Notes: a model not told the origin generated them from the letters alone. A stretch of DNA of 64,000 nucleotides from JAUMBM01 sp964645715 (GCA_964645715.1 CAZYAO010000021.1:1-64000), one strand, 5' to 3'. Counted from the first letter of the stretch, positions 9,259-16,869 are shown. Numbers and translations are program-made.

Positions 9259-9268
9259 ATTCGTGTCT

Positions 9269-9598
9269 ATGATGACTATACCCTTGTTGCGAATAGCTGT
9301 ACACTACAGCCTGCATTTGCTGGTACCGGGACTCATTGCCCGCTACTACTACCCTGGCCGCTGGCAGCGCGCCTGGGGTGTGCTGTTGTTGACCATGCTG
9401 GTAGATCTCGACCACCTGCTGGCTGTACCCCTGTTTGATCCCGACCGATGCAGCATAGGCTTTCACCCTCTACACAGCTATTTCGCCATTGGACTCTACG
9501 CCCTGGTCTTCCTGCTGCTGCCCCGCTGGCGGCTCGTGGCCGGCGGACTGCTGCTGCACATGCTCACAGATTGGCAGGACTGCCTTTGGCCGCGATGA
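9269..9598 (+). CDS. DUF6122 family membrane protein
   Basis: A 109-residue hydrophobic protein matching the DUF6122 pattern: an N-terminal HYSLHLLVPG helix, then WGVLLLTMLVDLDHLLA, the invariant FDPDRCSIGFHPLHS segment, and a C-terminal GLLLHMLTDWQDC helix. The repeated His and Asp residues in and between about four membrane helices recall membrane metal-dependent hydrolases, but no activity is known. The frame also has a GTG at 9263 and a second ATG at 9272; the first ATG is taken here. A 21-bp palindrome lies just upstream. It converges on the esterase gene, with a perfect 18-bp hairpin between them. Confidence 0.85.
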   Translation: MMTIPLLRIAVHYSLHLLVPGLIARYYYPGRWQRAWGVLLLTMLVDLDHLLAVPLFDPDRCSIGFHPLHSYFAIGLYALVFLLLPRWRLVAGGLLLHMLTDWQDCLWPR

Positions 9599-9704
9599 TG
9601 TTCACTGTTATTTACGATAATGAGTGAAGTTCAGTAATTTTATACATACGCCAGCAATCCTGATTTTTAACAAAAATACCAGGATAAAGTATTGATTACA
9701 AATG

Positions 9705-9750
9705 CATTCATGTCTGCTATGGTGACTTAGCCCCATAGCAGACATGAATG
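9705..9750. terminator. Perfect 18-bp hairpin between convergent genes
   Basis: Arms 9705-9722 and 9733-9750 are perfect reverse complements around a 10-nt loop. The position between two convergent stop codons (9598 and 9775) fits a bidirectional terminator. There is no long T-tract directly beside the stem. Confidence 0.7.
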
Positions 9751-9774
9751 TAAAACGAATACTTACACCATACC

Positions 9775-11163
9775 TTAGTCCGGCGCATACTGCAGCCGGG
9801 CTGCTGATACGCGCCCGTCCAACTGCTGTAAAAAAAGCCAATAACTGCCCGCCGGCAACCCCTGTAAGGAGATACCCTCACCACTCAGTCGCTGCCACCG
9901 AAGCAGTCGCCCCTGTTGGTCAACAATCGCCAGTAGCCCCCGCAAGCCACCATCAGACACATATACTTCATCGCGACTAGGATTGGGAAAAACAGACAAC
10001 TCCTCTGCTACAGGCGTCCCGACGGCTGTCGGCGCGGCTGCAAACAGCCACTGGTAAGCACCGCCAAACTCCCGCGCCCAGTACCACTCGGCATGCTGTC
10101 CATCGCCATGGATAACCCGCAGCAAGTCGGCAGCCGGGTAGCCTGCCGACAGCAGCGTCTGGTACATATTATTGACTTGTGCCGCCATGGTAGTCGACTC
10201 AGACTGTCCGGCCATCAGGCAAATACGCGAATACCCTTGGTAGGGGCGTTGTGCAGCATAGGTAAAAATATCGGATGTATACCAAAGGCTGGGTGAAAAG
10301 ACCCCAGCCCGCCCGAAAACCTGTGGATGGCGAAGTGCAGTATAGAGCGAAATGAGCCCCCCAAGGCTGGAGCCCATCACTCCGGTGTAGGCAGGCCCCG
10401 ACAAAGTCCGATAATTGGCATCAATAAAGGGTTTGAGCGTCTCCGCCAAAAAATCCGCATAGGCAGCCCCCTGACCGCCACCATACTGCGGATTAGCCCA
10501 GGGTGTATACTCATTGATTCGATGGATACCCCCATTGTCGATCCCCACCACGATGATCCCCGGATCCCCCTGTTCAAATAACTCATTGAGCGTTTCATCC
10601 ACATACCACTCCCCCGAAAAGCTAGTAACCTGATCAAACAAATTTTGTCCGTCCTGCATATACAAAACAGGATAATCGCGGTCACTACTAGCATAATCGG
10701 GCGGCAGGTAGATCCAGATCCGCCGGTAGCGATTGAGCTGCGGCATAAAAAACGACTGGCTGAGCACACTCACATTGGGTGCAGCGGTATGCGTGGCCGG
10801 CGACTGGTCTTCCCAGCTGGCGATAACCACCTCTACCACCTGCAGCCCCCCATTGTAGGTGATGCTGCGGTTGGGCCGGAAGCCCCCCTGCGCATTGCCC
10901 TCTACCGTTGCCCAACTGCCGCGGGTAAACTTATACTCATAAGTGCCCGGAGGCAGGCTGAGCGAAATCTCGGGCTGCCCTGCCTGATTATTTTGCAACT
11001 GGTAGGCTGCCGCGCCGGGCGACCAATTGTTGAAGCTGCCCGCCACAAAAAATGAAGCATTGGCCGGCGTACCTACCGGCAGTGAATACAGCCGCAGCAC
11101 CAGCTGCGCAAGCAGCCAATAAGGCGCCAGCAGCGAGGAAACAAGGAAAAGGAACTTCTTCAT
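9775..11163 (-). CDS. Secreted esterase with N-terminal carbohydrate-binding-like domain and T9SS sorting tail
   Basis: A 462-residue secreted protein. A signal peptide (MKKFLFLVSSLLAPYWLLAQ) is followed by a CBM48/AMPK-glycogen-binding-like domain (about 25-110; FFVAGSFNNWSP and GTYEYKFTRG). Next comes an esterase-D-type alpha/beta hydrolase (about 130-380) with nucleophile GSSLGG and a C-terminal His in HGDGQHAEWYW. It ends in a type-A T9SS sorting domain (LSVFPNPSRDEVYV to GSYWLFLQ). Relatives are feruloyl/acetylxylan or enterochelin-type esterases; the substrate here is unknown. A TACCTTTG box lies at 11218-11211 on the minus strand, about 48 bp before the ATG. The longer frame to 11226 runs into this promoter, so the Met before the signal peptide is chosen. 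Confidence 0.92.
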   Translation of the reverse strand: MKKFLFLVSSLLAPYWLLAQLVLRLYSLPVGTPANASFFVAGSFNNWSPGAAAYQLQNNQAGQPEISLSLPPGTYEYKFTRGSWATVEGNAQGGFRPNRSITYNGGLQVVEVVIASWEDQSPATHTAAPNVSVLSQSFFMPQLNRYRRIWIYLPPDYASSDRDYPVLYMQDGQNLFDQVTSFSGEWYVDETLNELFEQGDPGIIVVGIDNGGIHRINEYTPWANPQYGGGQGAAYADFLAETLKPFIDANYRTLSGPAYTGVMGSSLGGLISLYTALRHPQVFGRAGVFSPSLWYTSDIFTYAAQRPYQGYSRICLMAGQSESTTMAAQVNNMYQTLLSAGYPAADLLRVIHGDGQHAEWYWAREFGGAYQWLFAAAPTAVGTPVAEELSVFPNPSRDEVYVSDGGLRGLLAIVDQQGRLLRWQRLSGEGISLQGLPAGSYWLFLQQLDGRVSAARLQYAPD

Positions 11164-11210
11164 TACCGGAAAATTGTGTTGGTTCAGGATAGCACCGGAA
11201 AAGGGTAAAC

Positions 11211-11218
11211 CAAAGGTA
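11211..11218 (-). promoter_or_regulatory. -7 box for the esterase gene
   Basis: TACCTTTG on the minus strand, 48 bp before the start at 11163. It stands 12 bp from the opposite-facing rsmG box, so the two divergent promoters overlap. Confidence 0.65.
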
Positions 11219-11230
11219 CGGCACATTTCT

Positions 11231-11238
11231 TACCTTTG
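11231..11238 (+). promoter_or_regulatory. -7 box for rsmG
   Basis: TACCTTTG on the plus strand, 17 bp before the rsmG ATG, giving a very short leader. Confidence 0.65.
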
Positions 11239-11255
11239 TCGCCAATTTTTCCGGC

Positions 11256-11885
11256 ATGCAAAACATTGAACAGTTTTTTCCCGATTTGAACGATCAGCAA
11301 CGCGAGCAGCTGGCTGCCCTGGATACCCTCTACCGGGAGTGGAACAGCAAAATTAACGTCGTCTCGCGCAAAGATATCGACCAGCTATACCTGCACCACG
11401 TACTGCATTCGCTGGCCATTGCCAAGGTAATACAGTTTAAGCCAGGCGCGCGCCTGCTCGACCTGGGCACTGGCGGAGGCTTTCCCGGCATCCCACTGGC
11501 CATCCTTTTTCCGCAGGCCCACTTTACCCTGGTCGACGGGACCCGCAAAAAAATCACCGTCGTCACGGCCGTAGCAGAAGCCCTGGGGCTCACCAATGTC
11601 ACCGCCATGGCCGTACGCGCCGAAGAGCTCAAAGGGCGGCAGTTTGATTTTATCATCAGCAGAGCTGTGGCACCCCTGCGACAACTGTGCGACTGGTCAT
11701 TCAAACTCATTGCCGACAAGCAGCGACACGCCATGCCCAATGGTCTGCTGGCCCTTAAAGGGGGCGATATCCAAGCAGAAATCAGAGAGCTGCCCAAAGG
11801 ATCCTATACAGAGTACTGGCCCATCAGCCGGTTTTTTGGCGACCCCTATTTCGAAGAAAAGTATGTCGTATATGTACAGTATTGA
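11256..11885 (+). CDS. rsmG: 16S rRNA (guanine-527-N7) methyltransferase RsmG
   Basis: A 209-residue cytoplasmic SAM-dependent enzyme that methylates N7 of G527 in 16S rRNA. The SAM-binding motif LLDLGTGGGFPGIPLA is at about 67-82, with the family motifs WNSKINVVSRKD (about 29-40) and FDFIISRAVAPL (about 130-141). Length and start are normal. It is transcribed divergently from the esterase. A strong hairpin begins two bases after its stop codon, so it appears to be a single-gene transcript. Confidence 0.96.
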   Translation: MQNIEQFFPDLNDQQREQLAALDTLYREWNSKINVVSRKDIDQLYLHHVLHSLAIAKVIQFKPGARLLDLGTGGGFPGIPLAILFPQAHFTLVDGTRKKITVVTAVAEALGLTNVTAMAVRAEELKGRQFDFIISRAVAPLRQLCDWSFKLIADKQRHAMPNGLLALKGGDIQAEIRELPKGSYTEYWPISRFFGDPYFEEKYVVYVQY

Positions 11886-11886
11886 A

Positions 11887-11931
11887 GCTGCAGTCCGGCT
11901 GCAGCTTACAAAGTTGCAGCCGGACCGCAGC
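11887..11931 (+). terminator. Hairpin after rsmG
   Basis: Arms 11887-11907 and 11911-11931 pair over 21 bp with two mismatches and a 3-nt loop. It starts directly after the rsmG stop. It is GC-rich and not followed by a T-tract. Confidence 0.65.
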
Positions 11932-11953
11932 AACCGGATCTGTAAAAAGGCGC

Positions 11954-11983
11954 TTGCACTTTTCCCCAAAAAGGTTATATTTG
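11954..11983 (+). promoter_or_regulatory. Promoter for the DUF3127 gene
   Basis: A -33 TTG at 11954-11956, a 19-bp spacer and TATATTTG at 11976-11983 match the Bacteroidota sigma-A consensus. The next start codon is at 12118, so the transcript would have a leader of roughly 130 nt. Confidence 0.6.
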
Positions 11984-12117
11984 TATAAATTCTGCGGCTG
12001 GTGTCGGTACACCGCGCTGCAGTTTCCAATCATCTATCCAATGGATCTTCAGGCCGAGCATGTGGTCGGCATGGCATAAGTATCAAGCTACATTTCTTTC
12101 AGCAAAAATATTCTCTC

Positions 12118-12507
12118 ATGTCATTTGAAGTAACAGGAAAGCTGCATAAGGTCTACGAAACAGAAAACAAGACCGGCAGCTTCAGCGCGCGCGAATTTGT
12201 GATTGAAGTAGAGAGTGGCAACTACCCGCAGTTTGTCAAATTTCAGCTGGTGCAGGATCGCTGCAGCCTGATTGACGACTACCGCGAGGGGGAGCCTATC
12301 AAAGTTCATTTTGACCTGCGCGGGCGCGAGTGGAATGGTAAGTATTTCACCAACCTCAACGCCTGGCGGCTCGAAAAAGTACAGGCCGACGGCGGTGGTG
12401 CTGCGCCTGCGGCAGCCAAGGCAGCAAGCTCGTTTGCGGCGGGCTCGTTCCCCACAGCTTCCGATGAGCCACTGAGCCCTGCAGGCGATGACGATTTGCC
12501 GTTCTAA
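12118..12507 (+). CDS. DUF3127 protein with SSB-like acidic C-terminal tip
   Basis: A 129-residue cytoplasmic protein. Residues 1-90 match DUF3127 (MSFEVTGKLHKVYET, FAREFVIEV-like strand, FVKFQLVQDR, GREWNGKYFTNLNAWRLEK), a predicted OB-fold-like beta domain. A low-complexity Ala/Ser/Gly linker follows, and the last residues are DDDLPF. That is nearly identical to the DDDIPF tip by which single-stranded-DNA-binding proteins recruit replication and repair partners. A role in single-stranded nucleic-acid binding is therefore suggested, but this is inference. The frame is open upstream to 12001; the ATG at 12118 aligns with the family start. A good promoter lies at 11954-11983. Confidence 0.88.
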   Translation: MSFEVTGKLHKVYETENKTGSFSAREFVIEVESGNYPQFVKFQLVQDRCSLIDDYREGEPIKVHFDLRGREWNGKYFTNLNAWRLEKVQADGGGAAPAAAKAASSFAAGSFPTASDEPLSPAGDDDLPF

Positions 12508-12818
12508 ACCGCACTTTTACCTTGGCTCTATTACCCCACTGCCGGCTGCGCTATCGTCAGGTGCAGGTCAGGGAAGCGCTCTTAGCTGATGTGAAACGTT
12601 CTTTTACGGGGTTCGGCATGGTTTTTGCCCTACCTGCTGTATAAATACACCGGGACTGTCTCAGGATATTTTTTAATGGCGTCGACTGCCCAAAAATATC
12701 CTGAGACATCCCTGTTCATTATGTTTTTTAGGCGGCGGCTGCCGCCAAAAAGCGCTTTGAGACAGCTTACTGTTCAGCACTGCAATCGTCTCTAAATATG
12801 TACCTATATATCAAATAT
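12508..12818. other. Intergenic region with two hairpins
   Basis: This 311-bp stretch between two plus-strand genes carries a long inverted repeat (12652-12673 with 12692-12712, core TGTCTCAGGATATTTTT) and a second hairpin at 12724-12751 (GGCGGC-ggct-GCCGCC flanked by T6 and A5). No gene was found. The hairpins probably terminate the DUF3127 transcript. Confidence 0.6.
12652..12751 (+). terminator. Double hairpin after the DUF3127 gene
   Basis: First stem: 12652-12673 pairs with 12692-12712 over 21 bp with one bulged base. Second stem: 12724-12751, GGCGGC/GCCGCC with a 4-nt loop, extended by T/A pairs. This is one instance of the GC/AT hairpin design seen throughout the window. Confidence 0.6.
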
Positions 12819-14360
12819 ATGCGTCATCCCATTCGACCGGTTTATCTGTTATTTTTATTATTGACAGCGGCCCGGCTGACCGGACAGGAGCAGGGCTGGT
12901 TTCTGGGCTTTTCTACTGGCGCCGTCGGTTACAGCGGAGATTTGAGTAAGGGCAACCGATTTTCTTTCAATGGCGGCGACGGCTATCTGGGGCTACAGTT
13001 GTACAAAGAAGGCGATAACATGCTGGCTTTTGACGTGCACGGCCGCATGGGCAGCATACGAGCCAGTGACCTAAAATACACAGAAGATGCTTTTCGGCAA
13101 GCGAGGGGCTTTTCTTTTGAGACGCAATGGTATGAGCTGTCGATGGGCCTTCGGCTCATGCCCTGGCCGAAGGCGGCCGTTTCTCCTTTTGTCAGTGCAG
13201 GCATGGGCATTGCTTCCTTCCGCGCCCGGCCGGATTTTTCCCTCAACAGGCTCGATGAACTCAATGCTCGCATCCTCGAGGATGAGGATAAATATAAGGG
13301 TACTGCCGTAACCACCGTCCTGCCGATAGGTGTGGGGATGCGGGCGCGCCTGAGTCCGCGCGTCAATCTGCAGCTCATTGCCCAGATTAATCTCACGGCT
13401 ACTGATTATATGGATGGCATCAGTGCTGCCGTCAATGCCAACAGAAAGGATCACTATGGCTACCTGGCCTTCTCTGCTGCCTACAAACTGGTGGCGGAGG
13501 ATAGGGATGGCGATGGGATTCCCGACAGCAGGGATGAGTGCCCCGATAGCTTTGGCCAGCCATCTGGCTATGGCTGTCCTGATGCCGACGGCGACGGGAT
13601 CCCCGATGAGTCGGATGAGTGTCCCTACATCCCGGGCATGCAGCGCTTCTTTGGGTGCCCGGATCGCGACGGAGACTCTATACCCGATCAAAAAGATGAG
13701 TGCCCTGATGTGGCCGGACTGGAAGCCTACAAGGGCTGCCTGCCTACTGATACCGATGAAGACGGCATCCCGGACAACGAGGATCGCTGTCCTACCCAAA
13801 AGGGAATCAGAGAGCTGCAGGGCTGCCCACGCGTCGACAGCGATGGCGACGGCATCAGCGATGACCGCGATGCGTGTCCTCAGATGCCCGGCATGACGCT
13901 GTTTGATGGCTGTCCCGATGCCGATGATGACGGCATCGCTGACCCTAAAGATGCTTGTCCGGAACTCTTTGGCAGCATCGAGCAAGATGGTTGCCCGCCG
14001 GCAACCACCGATACCGACATCAGCCGGCAACTTAACCAGCAACGCTTTCTGTTTAGTCCCAATAGCAACCAAATCCAGCAGGAGCGACTAGCCGACAAAC
14101 TAGCCACCTTTCTGCGAAATAATCCGGCCTACAAGCTACGGCTGAGAGGCTACGATGACGGCGGGGCTGCGGATGCAACCGAACAGCGCTGGGCTTACTT
14201 CCGCGTTGTGGCAGTACATGATTTTCTGACAGCCCGCGGCATCGCTCCGGAACGACTGGTGCAGGAAACGCCGGCGGTGGTGAGGCCACAGGCCGGTACA
14301 CAGGGTCAGCCTGAGATGCCCAATTTGCTTAGGCGGGTTGAGATATGGTTGTACAAATAA
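12819..14360 (+). CDS. Outer-membrane protein with thrombospondin type 3 repeats and OmpA-like C-terminus
   Basis: Exported protein of about 513 residues. A signal peptide (MRHPIRPVYLLFLLLTAARLTG) leads into a beta-barrel-like N-terminal domain (about 20-230; YSGDLS, MGLRLMPWP, alternating aromatic strands). Six to seven calcium-binding thrombospondin type 3 repeats follow (about 230-400; recurring DxDGDGIPDxxDxCP). The C-terminal domain is OmpA-like but degenerate: the usual NRRVE end reads LLRRVEIWLYK, and the peptidoglycan-binding D/R motif is poorly kept. It probably links the outer membrane to peptidoglycan. An alternative ATG lies at 12798, but the Met at 12819 gives a cleaner signal peptide. 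Confidence 0.9.
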   Translation: MRHPIRPVYLLFLLLTAARLTGQEQGWFLGFSTGAVGYSGDLSKGNRFSFNGGDGYLGLQLYKEGDNMLAFDVHGRMGSIRASDLKYTEDAFRQARGFSFETQWYELSMGLRLMPWPKAAVSPFVSAGMGIASFRARPDFSLNRLDELNARILEDEDKYKGTAVTTVLPIGVGMRARLSPRVNLQLIAQINLTATDYMDGISAAVNANRKDHYGYLAFSAAYKLVAEDRDGDGIPDSRDECPDSFGQPSGYGCPDADGDGIPDESDECPYIPGMQRFFGCPDRDGDSIPDQKDECPDVAGLEAYKGCLPTDTDEDGIPDNEDRCPTQKGIRELQGCPRVDSDGDGISDDRDACPQMPGMTLFDGCPDADDDGIADPKDACPELFGSIEQDGCPPATTDTDISRQLNQQRFLFSPNSNQIQQERLADKLATFLRNNPAYKLRLRGYDDGGAADATEQRWAYFRVVAVHDFLTARGIAPERLVQETPAVVRPQAGTQGQPEMPNLLRRVEIWLYK

Positions 14361-14370
14361 GAAGGTTCTT

Positions 14371-14551
14371 GATTCATGACAGGGTGGCTGGCGCCACCCT
14401 GTCATGAATCAAATTTGTGTACTTTTTGATTTTTTTTCAAAAATCAAAAAGTACATATTTGTCTCATATTTCATGACAGGGTGGCTGGCGCCACCCTGTC
14501 ATGAATCAAATTTGTATACTTTTTGATTTTTTTCAAAAATCAAAAAGTACA
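14371..14551. terminator. Tandemly duplicated GC/AT double-hairpin element between convergent genes
   Basis: Two near-identical copies with a 97-bp period. Copy 1 has a perfect 18-bp GC stem (14371-14388/14393-14410, loop TGGC) and a perfect 16-bp AT stem (14419-14434/14439-14454). Copy 2 repeats both (GC stem 14471-14485/14490-14504, AT stem about 14516-14550) with only a few base changes. It lies between the convergent stops at 14360 and 14563, as expected for a bidirectional terminator. Confidence 0.75.
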
Positions 14552-14562
14552 TATTTGTCTTA

Positions 14563-15180
14563 TTATTGCGAAGCAACCAACAAGCCTTTCAGCAGCAACT
14601 CGCTCAGGGTCAGCCGGACGGCTTCCAGAGACTGCTTTTTGCCGGGTTGCCGCCACTCGTGCACCCAGCGGACAGACGACAGTACCGTGTTGAGTGTAAG
14701 CTGTGGGTCCAGTCGCTGAAAGACATTTTGTGCCATCCCGTCTACCAGGATAGCTTTGAACCGGTTTTCATACTCCCGCCGCAACCGCTTAAAATCGCTA
14801 AGGTGTGGCTCTTCAAGGTGGCGCCACTCATCGTTGAAAGCCGTGATGGAAGTCATGTCCTGCATGGCTATATCTATGTGCAGGTTGATGAGCGCCCGCA
14901 GTCGGTCGGCAGGAGAGGCATGCGCCTGCTCAATCTGCCGGATGCCCTCCAAAAATCGGCTGGCGTTGAAAAAGCAGATCTCCCGAAGAATCTCCTGCTT
15001 GCTCTGTATATGGTTGTACAGACTGGAAGCCTGCAGATCTACCGCCTGTGCCAAGTCGCGCATAGATGTTGCCGAGTAGCCTTTGTCGCGAAACAATACC
15101 GCGGCGGCTTCCAATATTTTTTCTTTTTTTGTCTTCTCAGTAAGCGCTAACATACTTGTATCAAACTGTTTAGAATACAT
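14563..15180 (-). CDS. TetR-family transcriptional repressor
   Basis: A 205-residue DNA-binding regulator. The TetR helix-turn-helix occupies about residues 15-62 (KEKILEAAAVLFRDKGYSATSMRDLAQAVDLQASSLYNHIQSKQEIL). The C-terminal ligand domain resembles acyl-CoA-responsive members of the family (DEWRHLEEPHLSDF). It lies 142 bp downstream of the paaE-like gene on the same strand, so the two are probably one transcription unit. A candidate operator sits at the promoter of that unit. A phenylacetyl-CoA or acyl-CoA effector is inference from context. An alternative start is the Met at 15153. Confidence 0.9.
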   Translation of the reverse strand: MYSKQFDTSMLALTEKTKKEKILEAAAVLFRDKGYSATSMRDLAQAVDLQASSLYNHIQSKQEILREICFFNASRFLEGIRQIEQAHASPADRLRALINLHIDIAMQDMTSITAFNDEWRHLEEPHLSDFKRLRREYENRFKAILVDGMAQNVFQRLDPQLTLNTVLSSVRWVHEWRQPGKKQSLEAVRLTLSELLLKGLLVASQ

Positions 15181-15238
15181 GGCCGCCTAAACGGAAAAAT
15201 CCCCTTCCAATCCTGATAGCGCGGCTGTAGGGCTACCG

Positions 15239-15340
15239 GTCTACCGCCTCCACTTTATACATCGAAGTCGACTAAGTAATCGCCACCGCCTACTGGCACG
15301 GGCAGCTCCTACCGCCTCCACTTTATACATCGAAGTTGAC
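15239..15340. repeat. Direct duplication of the paaE 3' end
   Basis: A stretch of about 32 bp covering the last codons (VDFDV-stop) and early 3' UTR of the paaE-like gene occurs twice, at 15239-15270 and 15309-15340, 70 bp apart, differing at one base. The outer copy has no complete gene attached, so it looks like a partial-duplication remnant. Confidence 0.7.
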
Positions 15341-16414
15341 CACCACGCGCTCCGTACGCGGGTGCGCCTGGCACGTCAGGATAAAACCAGCAGCCACCTC
15401 TTCCGGTTCCAGCGCATAATTGACATCCATCTCTACCTCCCCCACTTCCAGTTTGGCGCGACAAGTACAGCATACCCCTCCCTTGCAGGCATAAGGAAGT
15501 TCTGCACCATGACGGAGCGCAGCATCGAGCAGCGTCTCCCGGCGGCTGTTGAGACTAAACTGAATCGTCTTGCCATCCAGTGTCAGCTCGACGGTTGTCA
15601 GTACCTCTGCAGAGACATCCTCCTCCCGGCGACGGCGTGCTGCCGCCAGTGCTGCCCCCGCAGCGAACAATTCCAGGTGAATCCGCGAACGATCCACGCC
15701 CTTTGCCAGCAGACAATCCCGAATTTCCTGAATCATCTCCTCGGGTCCGCAAAGAAAGTAGGCATCTACTACCGCCGGATCGAACAGCCAGCGGCTGTAA
15801 GCCTCGCACTTAGCCCCGTCGAGGCGGCCCGTAAACAAGGGACTGTCGAGGTGCTCGCGGCTCAGCACAAAATGCAGACTCAGGCGTCCCAAATACTGAT
15901 TCTTGAGCGCCTCCAGCTGCTCGTGAAAAATAATACTGTCAGTGGTCTTGTTGCCGTAAAAAAGCGTAAAATGGCTGTGAGGCTCGGTAGCCAGCACCGT
16001 TTTGAGGATAGACATAACCGGTGTGATCCCACTCCCGGCAGCAAAAGCAACATAATTGCGGTGCAGCTGCGGATCCAGTTCCGTATAAAAACGGCCCTCC
16101 GGCGGCATCACCTCCAACGTGTCGCCAACCACCAGCTGCTCATTGGCAAAAGAAGAAAACAAGCCCCCGGGAACTTTCTTGATAGCCACCCGAAGCTCCC
16201 CATCGAGCGGGCTGCTACAGATCGAGTACGCCCGCCTCACCTCCTGCCCGTCGAGCCTCGTACGCAGCGTAAGGTGTTGCCCCTGTACAAAAGAAAACAC
16301 CTCCGACGAAGGCACAGCCCCCGACGAAAGATTGAATGCAATGGAGACACAATCGGCAGTCTCTCTGCGAATGTCGCTGATGACCAGCGGATAAAAGGTA
16401 TGTTTAGCTGACAC
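15323..16414 (-). CDS. paaE: PaaE-like FAD/[2Fe-2S] reductase (phenylacetyl-CoA epoxidase reductase family)
   Basis: A 363-residue electron-transfer protein. The FAD-binding domain (about 1-110) has RAYSICSSP and GGLFSSF. The NAD(P)-binding domain (about 115-235) has AAGSGITPVMSI and CGPEEMI. The plant-type ferredoxin domain (about 270-363) has Cys residues spaced CKGGVCCTC plus a distal Cys in LTCQAHP for one [2Fe-2S] cluster. In PaaABCE it passes NADPH electrons to the epoxidase. No paaA/B/C/D genes are in the window, so the partner oxygenase is elsewhere, or the protein serves another one. The start codon is GTG at 16414. A TATCTTTG box and a palindrome lie immediately upstream, and tetR follows downstream. 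Confidence 0.9.
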   Translation of the reverse strand: MSAKHTFYPLVISDIRRETADCVSIAFNLSSGAVPSSEVFSFVQGQHLTLRTRLDGQEVRRAYSICSSPLDGELRVAIKKVPGGLFSSFANEQLVVGDTLEVMPPEGRFYTELDPQLHRNYVAFAAGSGITPVMSILKTVLATEPHSHFTLFYGNKTTDSIIFHEQLEALKNQYLGRLSLHFVLSREHLDSPLFTGRLDGAKCEAYSRWLFDPAVVDAYFLCGPEEMIQEIRDCLLAKGVDRSRIHLELFAAGAALAAARRRREEDVSAEVLTTVELTLDGKTIQFSLNSRRETLLDAALRHGAELPYACKGGVCCTCRAKLEVGEVEMDVNYALEPEEVAAGFILTCQAHPRTERVVVNFDV

Positions 16415-16431
16415 GAATGAACGTTTGTTCG
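16414..16431. promoter_or_regulatory. Candidate TetR operator at the paaE promoter
   Basis: CGAATGAACGTTTGTTCG is an 18-bp palindrome with two mismatched pairs around an ACGT centre, typical of TetR-family sites. It fills the space between the -7 box (16439-16432) and the GTG start, where a bound repressor would block transcription. The tetR gene lies downstream in the same unit, so autoregulation is likely. Confidence 0.6.
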
Positions 16432-16439
16432 CAAAGATA
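16432..16439 (-). promoter_or_regulatory. -7 box for paaE-tetR
   Basis: TATCTTTG on the minus strand, 17 bp before the GTG start codon of the paaE-like gene. Confidence 0.65.
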
Positions 16440-16554
16440 CAGACAATTTCAAAATGTCCGGGAAACTATTTGCCATCGTTGCGGCCGGAATCCACACCTG
16501 TTTTTGCTGCTTTTTTCCAAAAACCCCAAAAAGCTGTGGATAAGTAAAACAACC

Positions 16555-16589
16555 TAAGGGCATAGCAGGAACAAGCCGCTATGCCCTTA
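16555..16589 (-). terminator. Hairpin after rpsT
   Basis: A perfect 12-bp stem, TAAGGGCATAGC (16555-16566) with 16578-16589, and an 11-nt loop, 26 bp past the rpsT stop codon. Confidence 0.65.
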
Positions 16590-16614
16590 AGCAAACGATA
16601 AGAATTGTATGCGA

Positions 16615-16869
16615 TTACCCCAGGTCGTTGACCAGCTTCATCAAGCTGCTCTTCAGGTTGGAAGCTTTATTATCGTGCCAAGTATTCTTTTTTGCGAGCT
16701 TATCGATCATGCTCAGTACCTTAGGCAGGAACTGCTGTGCTTCGCTCTTGTCAGTCATTTCACGCAGCTTAGCGATAGCTGTACGTGCAGACTTCTTGTG
16801 GTAACGGTTCTGCAGACGCTTAACTGCGTCTTGGCGGATGCGTTTCTTTGCTGATTTATGATGTGCCAT
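16615..16869 (-). CDS. rpsT: 30S ribosomal protein S20
   Basis: An 84-residue, strongly basic, helical protein of the small ribosomal subunit that binds 16S rRNA. MAHHKSAKKRIRQDAVKRLQNR is the classic S20 start, and the length is normal for the family. It has its own promoter (TTG at 16955-16953, 20-bp spacer, TATCTTTG at 16932-16925) and a hairpin terminator, so it is a single-gene unit. Confidence 0.97.
   Translation of the reverse strand: MAHHKSAKKRIRQDAVKRLQNRYHKKSARTAIAKLREMTDKSEAQQFLPKVLSMIDKLAKKNTWHDNKASNLKSSLMKLVNDLG

Noticed and set aside
13071..14072. 333-residue minus-strand open frame
   Set aside because: Antisense to the TSP3-repeat protein; its Ile/Ala-rich repeats merely mirror the Asp-rich repeats of the true gene.
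14371..14551. Insertion-sequence or MITE ends
   Set aside because: No target-site duplication or transposase could be seen; the unit is wholly explained by two tandem hairpin pairs. A mobile origin is not excluded but not supported.
15362..16411. 349-residue plus-strand open frame
   Set aside because: Antisense to the paaE-like gene, no motif, no promoter.
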